From contig NZ_JBEQCT010000001.1 of assembly GCF_046054155.1 (NCBI RefSeq), positions 186,001 through 250,000 on the forward strand: 64,000 nucleotides of DNA, in the 5' to 3' direction. Shown one piece after another: positions 27,210 to 35,896 of the stretch. Position numbers and translations under genes: made by a program. The DNA is from Celerinatantimonas yamalensis (GTDB lineage Bacteria; Pseudomonadota; Gammaproteobacteria; Enterobacterales; Celerinatantimonadaceae). The notes under the pieces were generated by a model. It was given only the letters and a program-made list of their open reading frames with translations, was not told the DNA's origin and searched no databases. Numbering within the stretch: position 1 is the stretch's first letter; each line of letters begins with the position of its first letter.

Positions 27210-28763
27210 CTATGATTTTTGCATTTGTTGCTGGAACGTGATCTCAATAAATTCAGCGGGACGGCTTATCGCAACTAATACGGTAATCCGCAAAATCCCT
27301 TCTAAAATATCGTCAGCTGTCATGGTTTTACCTAGTCCAACACTGACACTGTAAGCATCATCGGGGGATGCGCCAGCTAGACCACCACGTTTCCAGATCC
27401 CATAAAGAAAGTTACCAATCATGCTTTCCATAGAGACCCACGTATTAGCGACATTAGGCTCAAATACATATGCTTTCGAGGCCAATTTGACAGATTCCTC
27501 AAGCATAATCATGGTGCGACGGACATTGATATAACGCCAATCTAAGCTGTTGCCATCCAATGTGCGAGCCCCCCAGACTAGGGTGCCTTCACCAATAAAC
27601 GGCCGAATCGCATTAATCGATTTACCTTGGGTTGTGACGTTCAAGTCTTCTTGCTCGTCATCGCTGATATTAACAGTCGGCGAGACCACTGCATTTAAAC
27701 TAACATTAGCCGGTGCTTTCCAGACGCCGCGTGAGTTGTCGACCATGGTGTAAACACCTGCCATGGCGGCCGCAGGGGGCAAAATATTTTGTTGAAATTT
27801 GATATCGGCTAAGATTGTTTGATAGATAGGGCTGATGGAAACCAAAATTTTATTAAGCTGTTCTTGTTCGAAATCACTTTGCTCGGTGCTCAACTTAGCG
27901 ACCTCGTCTAACATCTGCTGCTTTTTCGTCAGTCTGAGTTTGTTACTGCCACTTTTAAGCTCATCTTCAGATAAATTATCTAGATCTTTAAATGCATTGC
28001 TGATTTCAAACGTTAGTAATTCAGTTAGTTTGTCGATATTGCTGACACTATGAAAATTTACATCGCTGTCTTGTACAATTGATGTATTTAGCCATGGATA
28101 ATAAGCGGTAGCGTAATTAAGATAGTTAATACCCAATTTAGAGCGAAATTTTTCGACACAATCTCCATCGGGATGCTGGCGATCTTTAAACCCTTCCCAA
28201 ATATCTAATATGGCAACTCGGTTTTTCATTTTTCCGCCGCAATGCGCAAGCATTGCTTGCTGAACATTGATACAATCATCTTCTGCTAATTGCACGACCT
28301 CGGGAATAACAACCATGGTGGGTTCTTGTTCTTTAATGAGTGGGGTAATCCCAGATTTTAAAACGCCAGCATCTAAGTCATCTTGATAGCTGCCAACAGA
28401 GACGATATGACAAGGCCCCCCTCCGTTCTGGAAAAAAAACATCATGCTGTGATAAAGCAAATAGCGGGTATTGGATTGTTTAATTTTGTAAGCTTTGCCA
28501 TCTTGGCTAAATGCTGTTGATGTTGTAGCATCATCGTCTGCATCGCTGATTTCAAACTGTTGCAATGCAGGCCCGCCAAAATAGCGTCTAAATTCCGACA
28601 TCGAAGCAATTCGCCATGGCTTGTTATGCAATGATTTACCACCATTGTCTGCTTTTTCTGTATAACCAACAAAAGCAGGGACTGCTGTAGCAACCTCAAC
28701 AACAGAATTTGGGAAAGCATTTTTCTCGACAATATATACGCCGGGGGTTTTCATGACACCCAT
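27210..28763 (-). CDS. eCIS contractile sheath protein
   Basis: The 517-residue tail sheath-type protein is the only sheath gene in the locus (Afp and PVC have three). The start MKTPGVYIVEKNAFPNSVVE is characteristic. The conserved C-terminal domain contains WRYINVRRTMIMLEESVKLA, FEPNVANTWVSMESMIGNFL and LRITVLVAISRPAEFIEITF. A central region of about 150 residues (roughly 215-330) is extra relative to minimal sheaths and probably decorates the surface. Two starts are possible: 28763, with AAGGA seven bases upstream, and an inner ATG at 28754. Confidence 0.95.
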   Translation of the reverse strand: MGVMKTPGVYIVEKNAFPNSVVEVATAVPAFVGYTEKADNGGKSLHNKPWRIASMSEFRRYFGGPALQQFEISDADDDATTSTAFSQDGKAYKIKQSNTRYLLYHSMMFFFQNGGGPCHIVSVGSYQDDLDAGVLKSGITPLIKEQEPTMVVIPEVVQLAEDDCINVQQAMLAHCGGKMKNRVAILDIWEGFKDRQHPDGDCVEKFRSKLGINYLNYATAYYPWLNTSIVQDSDVNFHSVSNIDKLTELLTFEISNAFKDLDNLSEDELKSGSNKLRLTKKQQMLDEVAKLSTEQSDFEQEQLNKILVSISPIYQTILADIKFQQNILPPAAAMAGVYTMVDNSRGVWKAPANVSLNAVVSPTVNISDDEQEDLNVTTQGKSINAIRPFIGEGTLVWGARTLDGNSLDWRYINVRRTMIMLEESVKLASKAYVFEPNVANTWVSMESMIGNFLYGIWKRGGLAGASPDDAYSVSVGLGKTMTADDILEGILRITVLVAISRPAEFIEITFQQQMQKS

Positions 28764-28849
28764 GGTGAGATCCTTTATGTGATGAGATATTTAAAAACAA
28801 CCCATATGGGCATGTTGCCAAACGAAACCACACAGCATACATCTAATTG

Positions 28850-28877
28850 ATTTTATGACATTTTATAAACTGTCCAA
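28850..28877 (-). promoter_or_regulatory. possible internal promoter before the sheath gene
   Basis: In the 190-bp gap upstream of the sheath gene, the minus strand reads TTGGAC (28877-28872), a 16-bp spacer and TAAAAT (28855-28850). This is the largest gap inside the operon, which fits a separate promoter for the abundant sheath and tube genes. Confidence 0.35.
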
Positions 28878-28953
28878 ATATCGAAATACAATAGTCGTTT
28901 GCAAGATCGCTCAAGGGAACCTTTATTGTTTATATTAGTCATTTATCAATATG

Positions 28954-29766
28954 TCAAGAAAGATATATTTCATAGTTGATAAAATTATTGTTTTTATTTT
29001 GACTCATCTTTGATGGGCTTGCTGTTGGTAAGTGACGAATTAATATCTGATTATCTTTTTTTAGTTGAAAATGAAATGGTGAGTGTTCGGCAATCGAGAT
29101 CGGTTCTAGTGATGTGAACGTGGTCGCCAATTGATTGTTATTAAAAATTTTTTCTCCAGAATATTCAAACTGATGAATATTTTTTGTGTCGGATATAACG
29201 CATTGTGGATCAATAAACTCTGAAAAAAAGTAATATTGCCAATATCCCTGATTGGCTTGATAACTAACTGTGATAGAAGAATATTCTTGCGATATTGTTG
29301 GCAGAACGCCTTTTATATGAATCCATCCAACCAGATTTTGGCTTAATTCTTTTGGATTAATAGTATCAATCTTATTTGTTAGGGAAATCTGGGTGAGCTC
29401 ATCGCTGGATAACCAAGCTGTGGGCTGAATCAATTTGGAGGATACTGGATCAGTTAAATCTGCTAGAAAATATGCAGTAGGTAATATTTTTGAAACTATC
29501 CCATTGGTGTAATTACGAAAATATGGATCATGACTAAAAATTTTGATGTGTAATTCATTTGTCTCCTGATTATCGAAAAGCTCGGCTAAGCAATCAGGAT
29601 CACTCAGTAAGCACAATCCTCCCCGAATAGGCCTTATAAGTACTTGGTGTCGCTTTAGCCAAAGTTGGCTGTTTGGGCTGAATTCAAGCTGCAGATTACG
29701 GGCCAGTCCATTTATAAAATAACTATGTTCCACCATAATCGACAGATAGTGCTGATAATTAGCCAT
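28954..29766 (-). CDS. uncharacterised eCIS-locus protein
   Basis: The 270-residue protein is encoded between the cap/terminator and the sheath, and its ATG overlaps the preceding stop (TAATG). It has no signal peptide or membrane segment. I recognise no domain. Visible traits are an N-terminal hydrophobic/aromatic stretch (YQHYLSIMVEHSYFINGLAR), a RPIRGGLCLLSDPD segment, and a C-terminal Asn/Lys-rich tail. Tight coupling to the cap gene suggests a structural or chaperone role, but cargo cannot be excluded. Confidence 0.7.
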   Translation of the reverse strand: MANYQHYLSIMVEHSYFINGLARNLQLEFSPNSQLWLKRHQVLIRPIRGGLCLLSDPDCLAELFDNQETNELHIKIFSHDPYFRNYTNGIVSKILPTAYFLADLTDPVSSKLIQPTAWLSSDELTQISLTNKIDTINPKELSQNLVGWIHIKGVLPTISQEYSSITVSYQANQGYWQYYFFSEFIDPQCVISDTKNIHQFEYSGEKIFNNNQLATTFTSLEPISIAEHSPFHFQLKKDNQILIRHLPTASPSKMSQNKNNNFINYEIYLS

Positions 29767-30350
29767 TAGCTAGGAGACCCACTTAAGTTGAGATGAGGTG
29801 CCGTTAACGGCTCAGCTTGTGTTAGCACCGCTTCACTGTTAGGGATAGCCGCCCTTATTTTGTAGACGACTGAAGGAAGATAATGTGTTCCTATCATGCC
29901 CCACATGTGGCTCAGCTGTTCTAGCGGAATGGTTTCCATTTCTATGGATATTTGTTCAATTAGTTTGGGCATATCTGGTGAATTATGGCGATTAAATAAT
30001 GGGTTACGATGAAAAAAAGCTAATAAATGAGAGATTAATTTTAACCCATCTGAGTAGTTCGCCCCGCTAAAAGAAGCGGCAATAACGACTGATAAGCTGA
30101 CATATAATGGTTTGTTCGTTAGCGCGAGGCGTTGCTGTGGATTTGATGAATAATTTGGCATTTGTTGAGGGAAAGGGTCTCGTTCTAAGTGACTTAAAAA
30201 AAGTAATATTTTGTTTTGGATATTTGGCGCTGGTGCGCTGTTCAAATCGGATGGAGGACTAATAAGTACCGCATTTTCAACGGTATGAAATGTGTTTTTG
30301 ATTGATTGATTCATCCGGATGGATAAGTAGTCTAAACAGGTATAAAGCAT
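29766..30350 (-). CDS. eCIS tube/sheath terminator cap protein (DUF4255, Afp16-like)
   Basis: Cap protein that terminates the distal end of tube and sheath (Afp16/PVC16, DUF4255). Recognisable blocks are MLYTCLDYLSIRMNQ, VLISPP near residue 30, NKILLFLSHLERDPF and PLYVSLSVVIAASFSGANYS. It is the first gene of the leftward operon. I prefer the ATG at 30350 (MLYTCL), because GGGGGA lies just upstream and relatives start here; an ATG at 30365 would add five residues. The protein is about 194 residues. Confidence 0.9.
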   Translation of the reverse strand: MLYTCLDYLSIRMNQSIKNTFHTVENAVLISPPSDLNSAPAPNIQNKILLFLSHLERDPFPQQMPNYSSNPQQRLALTNKPLYVSLSVVIAASFSGANYSDGLKLISHLLAFFHRNPLFNRHNSPDMPKLIEQISIEMETIPLEQLSHMWGMIGTHYLPSVVYKIRAAIPNSEAVLTQAEPLTAPHLNLSGSPS

Positions 30351-30365
30351 TTCTTCCCCCATCAT

Positions 30366-30891
30366 TGCTTCTCAATCGAGAAACTTGTCGCTACTATGTG
30401 GTGTTAGTTGTTAAAGTTTAAGCCTTAATTTTGGATCTATCACTAAATGTGAGCTAATTATTCAAAGAAAGTCGGTTTTATGATTGTTGAGTTGCCTACC
30501 TGTGCGCTGATAACTCGAAGTCACCTGACTACCCCTTATGGTTTAATAATGCCGACTAGATTCTGGTTGTTATGTCTAACGGTCACATAGTGGCATTTTA
30601 AACTCTATTTCTGCTTTTTCCCTTTGTACTCTGTTTTACATTTGGTTTGCCGTTGATGCTTACAAAGACGTCATGACGCCATATGCCAAATACCAATAAT
30701 TATATGAGTAATGGATTTTTGATATGGCTAAGCGGATGGCGATGCGTATCGGCAAGAAGGCAGCAATCCATGAGGAAACTTCACAAATGCCCCATCATAT
30801 GATGGAAGTGAAGCAGAAATAGCTGTTTTGGTGAAGTCGAAGCATCAAGAGCAGGGCCACAATGCGGCGTGGCCCTACAGACAGACTGTGA
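30366..30891. other. intergenic region upstream of the eCIS operon
   Basis: The 526-bp gap must hold the leftward eCIS promoter, but I found no strong -35/-10 pair. A 33-codon plus-strand reading frame at 30724-30822 (MAKRMAMRIGKKAAIHEETS) lacks a ribosome-binding site and is probably spurious or a remnant. A hairpin at 30853-30876 is listed separately. Confidence 0.4.
30853..30876 (-). terminator. hairpin downstream of the secreted-protein gene
   Basis: Perfect 8-bp stem AGGGCCAC (30853-30860) / GTGGCCCT (30869-30876) with an 8-nt loop, 16 bp past the stop of the minus-strand gene at 30892. No clear T-tract follows, so termination strength is uncertain. Confidence 0.45.
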
Positions 30892-31902
30892 TTATTTATA
30901 ATCACCATGCATGTAACGATAAAACGATGGATTAACCCAAGTTTTGATTGTATTGATGTGGATATTTTTTTCCACATCTTTAATGTGCTCAGCTTGCGCT
31001 TTAGCTTTTTCAGGTAACACCATTAACTGCGCTTCGTATTGCCCCATTTCGATCCGGTTTTCCATTAAAACTTTATAACGTTTCATCGGGGTATATGAGC
31101 GGTAGAACGGCTGCCACCATGCTTGAAAAATTAATCCTTTCTCATCTTTGCTATCTTTTTTAGCATATCGGTTAATCAAATCCATAAACTCAGCTTTGCG
31201 TTGCGGCGTCTTAAATTCAAAGTCGAGATTATATTCTTTGGATGTGGCGACCATTTTGCCGCTTGGCAAGGTGGTGAGAGGGTCGCTTGATTTTCCCCAT
31301 TTTGCTAAATACAAATAAGCAGATGATTTGGGGGTGAGCTGCACTTTCGGATCAAATCCTTCGGTTCGCATAAGATAGATCAACTGCGTTGCATGTTGAA
31401 TATTGTCGTGGCCGTAACGCAACATGAGTTTTGGGGAAAAATGAGACAGATCGCTCTTATTAATGACGTTATAACCGGTCGTATACCCTTTATCAATAAA
31501 GGAATTTAACAGATTGAGTGTTTGTTTATGTTGGATCACATGTGCGTTTTGCCACGCATAATTGAGTCGCTCAATGATATTCTCGTCATCGACATTGCCG
31601 AGGTAATTCTCTGTTGTGTTGAGTTGGTCGGTGACAAAGTTTGATAATTTTTTATTCAAAACTGCTGGATGGTTAAGATCATTGACATTGATTACGTTCA
31701 TATCAATGAGTAGTGCATCATCTTGCGATTTGCTTTTATGGTGAGTTGCTTTTGCAACTTTGGCTTGATCAAACGTCAATGCCAGTTCTTGGAGCTTAAG
31801 TGCTTTGACAGCTTGTTGCGTCGTCATGTCAGCTGCGAGAGCTTGGGTTGCAATTGGGAACATCGTTGCCACAACGAGTGCTTTAAGTAACTTTGAATTC
31901 AT
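30892..31902 (-). CDS. exported protein of unknown function
   Basis: The 336-residue protein has a clear Sec signal peptide (MNSKLLKALVVATMFPIATQALAA, cleavage after ALA-A near residue 24), so it is periplasmic or secreted. The mature part is Lys- and Asn-rich, largely helical by composition, with no membrane segment and no cysteines that I can see. I recognise no domain. The conserved-looking aromatic patch AWWQPFYRSYTPMKRYKVLM lies in the C-terminal third. It stands alone upstream of the eCIS operon on the same strand; no functional link is shown. Confidence 0.7.
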   Translation of the reverse strand: MNSKLLKALVVATMFPIATQALAADMTTQQAVKALKLQELALTFDQAKVAKATHHKSKSQDDALLIDMNVINVNDLNHPAVLNKKLSNFVTDQLNTTENYLGNVDDENIIERLNYAWQNAHVIQHKQTLNLLNSFIDKGYTTGYNVINKSDLSHFSPKLMLRYGHDNIQHATQLIYLMRTEGFDPKVQLTPKSSAYLYLAKWGKSSDPLTTLPSGKMVATSKEYNLDFEFKTPQRKAEFMDLINRYAKKDSKDEKGLIFQAWWQPFYRSYTPMKRYKVLMENRIEMGQYEAQLMVLPEKAKAQAEHIKDVEKNIHINTIKTWVNPSFYRYMHGDYK

Positions 31903-32186
31903 AACGTTTCCTGTTGGCGTTATGCGGGGGGGACCGCTAAGTGGACAAAATTATCACAGCCGCTGCGAATAGGGATCAAACTACACGCATGCGTCGTTAG
32001 GTTGTAAAGGATGAGAGATAGTACACGAAGTATTGGAAAAAGACAGACCAATAACTCGGCTTATGAGTATCACGAACCGTGTCCTATGATGCACTGAATG
32101 ACTTCGCATCATAGGAATCGTTCATTCTGTGTGAGAGAGAACCTCTCACGAAAAGGTGACTGATTAAGAAACGATTACCTGCTTAA
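31903..32186. other. intergenic region upstream of the exported-protein gene
   Basis: The 284-bp stretch between two minus-strand genes has no ORF of note. It should contain the promoter of the exported-protein gene; I saw nothing decisive. Confidence 0.3.
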
Positions 32187-33317
32187 TTAGATATCACTTG
32201 TGGAGGTTTCTCTAATAGTGACTGGTTCAGTGCTTGTCCACCAATGGGAGAAATGCTGCGGCTGCTGACAGTCGACGACTTGTCCTATCATCGGGGTTAA
32301 CAGCTGGTATGGCTTATCCAAACTCAGCGCACTAATTTGTTTCAGTGGGTCATCCCAATCATGGTTTGATAACTTAAATTTACTGTTGTGTTGAGGGATA
32401 ATGGCTTTGGCTTGCAGGTCAATGGCGGCTTGTACCGTTTGCTGGGGAAACATATGCACATCTGGCCAAGCGTGATTATATTGACCGCATTCTAGCAATG
32501 CGATATCAAACGGCCCAAGCTGCTCGCCAATCGCTTGAAAGTGTGGGCCATAACCACTGTCGCCACTGAGATAGACTCGCTGTGAGCCTATCAGTGCGAA
32601 GGAAGCCCACAGTGTTGGGTTTTTTTTCAACATCCGCCCAGAAAAATGCTGGCTAGGGAGGCACTCGATAGTGACATGGCTGCTGGTTTGGATGCTCTGT
32701 TGCCAATCACACTCTTGAATTTGCGCCGGCTGATATCCCCATTGTTGAAGATAAGAGCCTATGCCTAATGGTGTAATGACGTGAGCAACCTTGTAGCGAA
32801 GCGCATGCAGGGTTGGATAGTCAAGGTGGTCCCAATGATCGTGGGTGATAAGTAAGTAGTCAATATCTGGAATATCGTTCGGCTGATAGATATTGCTGCC
32901 TACAAACGGTCGATTCGTCCTTGGAATAGGTGAAGCGTTGTCGCTGAAGACCGGATCAACTAAAAAGCATAGCCCGTCGAGCTGAATATAGCTGGTGGAG
33001 TGTCCCATCCAGATCACAATATTTTGTTCGCGCTGCAACTGATGAAGATTACTTTTGTAGGATGAAACAGGGGTTGCTGGGATAGCACGCGCATTGCGTT
33101 GCACTAAAAAGGTGAACAATGCTTTGAGCTCGCCGCCTGCTTTTACGCGTTGGGATGGATGCGCTGCGTTATGAAATTGACTATATCGATGATTCGCCTT
33201 GAGGTCTTGTTTGGGCTGAAAAGGCTTTGGAGAACGAAATTGTGGCTTTTTCAACCATTGATAAATTCCTATTCCAATCGTAATGATTAGAAGAACTGCA
33301 CTTAATATGAGCGTCAT
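32187..33317 (-). CDS. membrane-anchored MBL-fold hydrolase (NAPE-PLD/UlaG-like)
   Basis: The 376-residue metallo-beta-lactamase-fold protein has one N-terminal membrane helix (about 2-22). The metal-binding motif THDHWDHLD is intact, and later ligands are in LSGDSGYGPHF and IIPQHNSKF. The segment IVIWMGHSTSYIQLDGLCFL followed by DPVFSDNASP is typical of the N-acyl-phosphatidylethanolamine-hydrolysing phospholipase D-like family. It may act on phospholipids or related phosphodiesters at the membrane; the substrate is not established. Confidence 0.88.
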   Translation of the reverse strand: MTLILSAVLLIITIGIGIYQWLKKPQFRSPKPFQPKQDLKANHRYSQFHNAAHPSQRVKAGGELKALFTFLVQRNARAIPATPVSSYKSNLHQLQREQNIVIWMGHSTSYIQLDGLCFLVDPVFSDNASPIPRTNRPFVGSNIYQPNDIPDIDYLLITHDHWDHLDYPTLHALRYKVAHVITPLGIGSYLQQWGYQPAQIQECDWQQSIQTSSHVTIECLPSQHFSGRMLKKNPTLWASFALIGSQRVYLSGDSGYGPHFQAIGEQLGPFDIALLECGQYNHAWPDVHMFPQQTVQAAIDLQAKAIIPQHNSKFKLSNHDWDDPLKQISALSLDKPYQLLTPMIGQVVDCQQPQHFSHWWTSTEPVTIRETSTSDI

Positions 33318-33469
33318 AATTAATCATCTCGTTTAATATTAACCTTGACATATAGAACTGATATTGCCGCTTAAGGTGATTTTGTTCAAACAGTTATTCA
33401 ATGCAGTTATACCTGATGTAAGTGAATGCTGTATGACAGCAGCATTTAGATCGATATAACGCATCGCTG

Positions 33470-34756
33470 CTATTGCATGGGTGATGCTGAACTGGCCGAC
33501 TTTAAATATCGCTTTTGTAGCCGCCGTCTTAAGGGGACAACGATGCGTTCTTGGAATAAGACAGCAAAGATTACCGTAGTGCCTAGAAACATCAGGTAAC
33601 TGAGTATTGATGGTGTTACCGCGCTACCGGCGGTCATACAGTGGAGATGATCCCCTTTGATACAGGCCAATGGTGCACCTCGTAACCAACGGTCTGTAGT
33701 TCCCCAGATTGTAAAAAGGGGGATATGGAAGGCGAATATCGGAAGTGAAGCGCCTCCTAGTCGTGGCAACCATCGTTGCAACCATGGTTGGCTAGGTGCT
33801 TTAATATGTGCACACAGATAGAGCAAACTCATCTGTATGGGTAATAATAAGCCATTGTGGAGTAAGTAATACCAATAGTTTTTTCCACCATGCGTAAAAA
33901 GATACGTGGCGAGTAAAAATCCACTTGAAATCGCGATGAACAAAATAGTTTTTTGTAAGGCAGTTAGTTGAAAATTGTCTCGATGTCTTTCTAAGAAAAA
34001 TCGATAGGCTAAAATACCTGCTAAAAATTCAGGCAAACGTAGCAGGGGTCCTCGTTGTAATAGCCCTGTGGTTGGCATGCCATAATGGTTGGTAAGCACC
34101 GCTATGCATGGTGGAATCAGATACACGGCCCAAATTAATAGCATCCATAATCCGTAACGGCGAACACTCATCAACCTCGGAGCAACCCATGGAAATACTA
34201 AATAAAAGAAAAATAGGGCTGAAAGCGACCATAATGGTGCATTAAAGGTTAAAAAATAAGGGTTCCAAGCTTGTAACATAAATAGTTGCAAGAAAATATT
34301 AAAAGCCAGTTGAGTATTATCCATTAAATGACGAAAAATCTCGGGGTGAGTTTGGGCGAGTGACTCATGCGTATCATAAATCACAAAGCGCATACTAAAA
34401 GTGGCACTCTCTGGCGTGACTGCAAGTAGATGCATATAACCAACCGCCAATACTGAAGCGAGCAACGCCATAATATGAATAGGGTATAGGTTAAAAAAAC
34501 GCTTACACCAGAAATGATTGGCAGGTTCGCGTAATGTACTACCACGTACATAGACATGGGCGAGTAAAAAACCAGATAAAATAAAAAAGGTGCTCGTGGC
34601 AAAAAAGCCCATGCTGGTTAGTTCGCTGAGTCCCCAAAGTTGTTTGATTTGTGGATACCCATGAGCCGTGTGATAGATCATAACATAGCAGCCGAGTATG
34701 AATCGAAGCCATTCCAATCCCATAAAGCGTTCTTTAGCCAGAGGCATTGTTAACAT
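33470..34756 (-). CDS. acyltransferase 3 family membrane protein
   Basis: Integral membrane acyltransferase of the OafA/NodX type, which transfers acyl groups to surface glycans or other exported carbohydrates. The N-terminal signature GLEWLRFILGCYVMIYHTAH contains the conserved Arg and the catalytic-type His. About ten hydrophobic helices follow, with the FFATSTFFILSGFLLAHVY block typical of the family. The start at 34756 (MLTMPLAK) is supported by AGGA about eight bases upstream; an ATG at 34771 overlaps that ribosome-binding site. No polysaccharide genes are adjacent, so the substrate is unknown. Confidence 0.88.
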   Translation of the reverse strand: MLTMPLAKERFMGLEWLRFILGCYVMIYHTAHGYPQIKQLWGLSELTSMGFFATSTFFILSGFLLAHVYVRGSTLREPANHFWCKRFFNLYPIHIMALLASVLAVGYMHLLAVTPESATFSMRFVIYDTHESLAQTHPEIFRHLMDNTQLAFNIFLQLFMLQAWNPYFLTFNAPLWSLSALFFFYLVFPWVAPRLMSVRRYGLWMLLIWAVYLIPPCIAVLTNHYGMPTTGLLQRGPLLRLPEFLAGILAYRFFLERHRDNFQLTALQKTILFIAISSGFLLATYLFTHGGKNYWYYLLHNGLLLPIQMSLLYLCAHIKAPSQPWLQRWLPRLGGASLPIFAFHIPLFTIWGTTDRWLRGAPLACIKGDHLHCMTAGSAVTPSILSYLMFLGTTVIFAVLFQERIVVPLRRRLQKRYLKSASSASPMQ

Positions 34757-34771
34757 GAAGTTGATCCTCAT

Positions 34772-35275
34772 TGGGGATAAATAGTGTCACTCAAGTTCCA
34801 TGTTGATGAAGTGCTCCAAGCCGTTTTTTAAAAGCCATAGGTTGATTTTTGTTATTGTATAAAATGCCTTCACATAGTTGCAGATTTTTTCGCCAAATTA
34901 TATATAAGTCATAGCTAGGGTAGGGATTTGTCTCTATCTACTACTTCGCCTCATTTTTAATATACTCAGTAACGACCCGCTAGCCATAGTGGATGATTCG
35001 TCCGAATTTTGTTTGATTGATGATGGTTGAGTTCGATCTTTGATGCCACTATTTATCCCTTTCGCTCTGAATCTGGCGAGAAACAGTATATCCATGTAAC
35101 CGCTCTGTTTGCCATAAATACAGACCTCTTTTATTCGTTTCATTCACTATTCATTTTTATTAAGCAAAAAAATTTTTTTTACTACCAATCTAGTCATTAT
35201 TGACTATCTTCAATATAAATAGGTGGAAATATCCACTGTTTTAAAAGAACGTATTTTATGTTTTAAGGAGAAAAC
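34772..35275. other. intergenic region between divergent acyltransferase and PDC-sensor genes
   Basis: AT-rich 504-bp region that must carry both divergent promoters. A small palindrome GTGGA-AATA-TCCAC lies near 35223-35236, about 40 bp before the PDC gene. AAGGAG immediately precedes its ATG. No ORF is convincing. Confidence 0.35.
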
Positions 35276-35851
35276 ATGGTGAGACGACTTCCTTTACGCC
35301 GGGTGGTGCATTTCCTCGGTTTGATCGTGTTTGCGATCTCTATGAATAGTTTTGCAGAGCAAGCGCCAGATTCAGTTAAATCGATTGTGCCGCAACTTCA
35401 ATCTTGGGGAAGTGATCCGCAGTTAGTGGCTGCAGTCAAAGCTCAAAATGCTGAAAATTTAAGTTTGGATACGATTAAAGATCGTGATGAAAAGTGGCGT
35501 AAAAGCTCAGATATCAGTGCATTGATGAAGGCACTGATGACGAATAATGCGGCCAAACGTTTAATCGAATTGGAAAAAAGTAAGCCATACCTAGTTGAAT
35601 TGTTTTTGATGGATAACCAAGGCGCTAATGTTGCGATGAGCAATAGAACCTCTGATTATTGGCAAGGGGATGAAGAGAAATTTACCCAAAGTTATCAACA
35701 AGGCCAAGGACATGTGTACGTCAGTAAAGTCGAATACGATGAGAGTACTCAAGCCTATTTAGTGCAAGTTTCAGTCCCTGTTATCGACCAAGGTAAAGCC
35801 ATTGGAGCGCTTACTATTGGAATTAATTTAGATAACTTAGAAGGAATGTAG
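35276..35851 (+). CDS. periplasmic PDC/Cache-like sensor protein
   Basis: The 191-residue protein has a signal peptide (FLGLIVFAISMNSFAEQ, cleavage near residue 26). The rest forms one PDC/Cache-type sensory domain: VELFLMDNQGANVAMSNRTS, DYWQGDEEKF, then a strand pair ending VSVPVIDQGKAIGALTIGIN. There is no output domain. It is followed 45 bp later by a chemoreceptor gene, so it probably acts as a separate ligand-binding partner of that receptor. TAAGGAG precedes the ATG. Confidence 0.82.
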   Translation: MVRRLPLRRVVHFLGLIVFAISMNSFAEQAPDSVKSIVPQLQSWGSDPQLVAAVKAQNAENLSLDTIKDRDEKWRKSSDISALMKALMTNNAAKRLIELEKSKPYLVELFLMDNQGANVAMSNRTSDYWQGDEEKFTQSYQQGQGHVYVSKVEYDESTQAYLVQVSVPVIDQGKAIGALTIGINLDNLEGM

Positions 35852-35896
35852 GTTGGTCAATTTCACAAACCATGATGAGAAAGGGGAGGCTATCGC

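Noticed and set aside
7784..30350. Type VI secretion system or prophage tail
   Set aside because: No TssJ/TssL/TssM or ClpV genes, and no phage head, packaging, integrase or lysis genes. The AAA+ ATPase, DUF4255 cap and CIS_TMP tape measure point to eCIS.
30724..30822. 33-codon frame in the eCIS upstream region
   Set aside because: No ribosome-binding site and no recognisable similarity; too short to support.
34934..35143. 69-aa minus-strand frame upstream of the acyltransferase region
   Set aside because: It has no recognisable product or start signal and lies in a promoter region between divergent genes.
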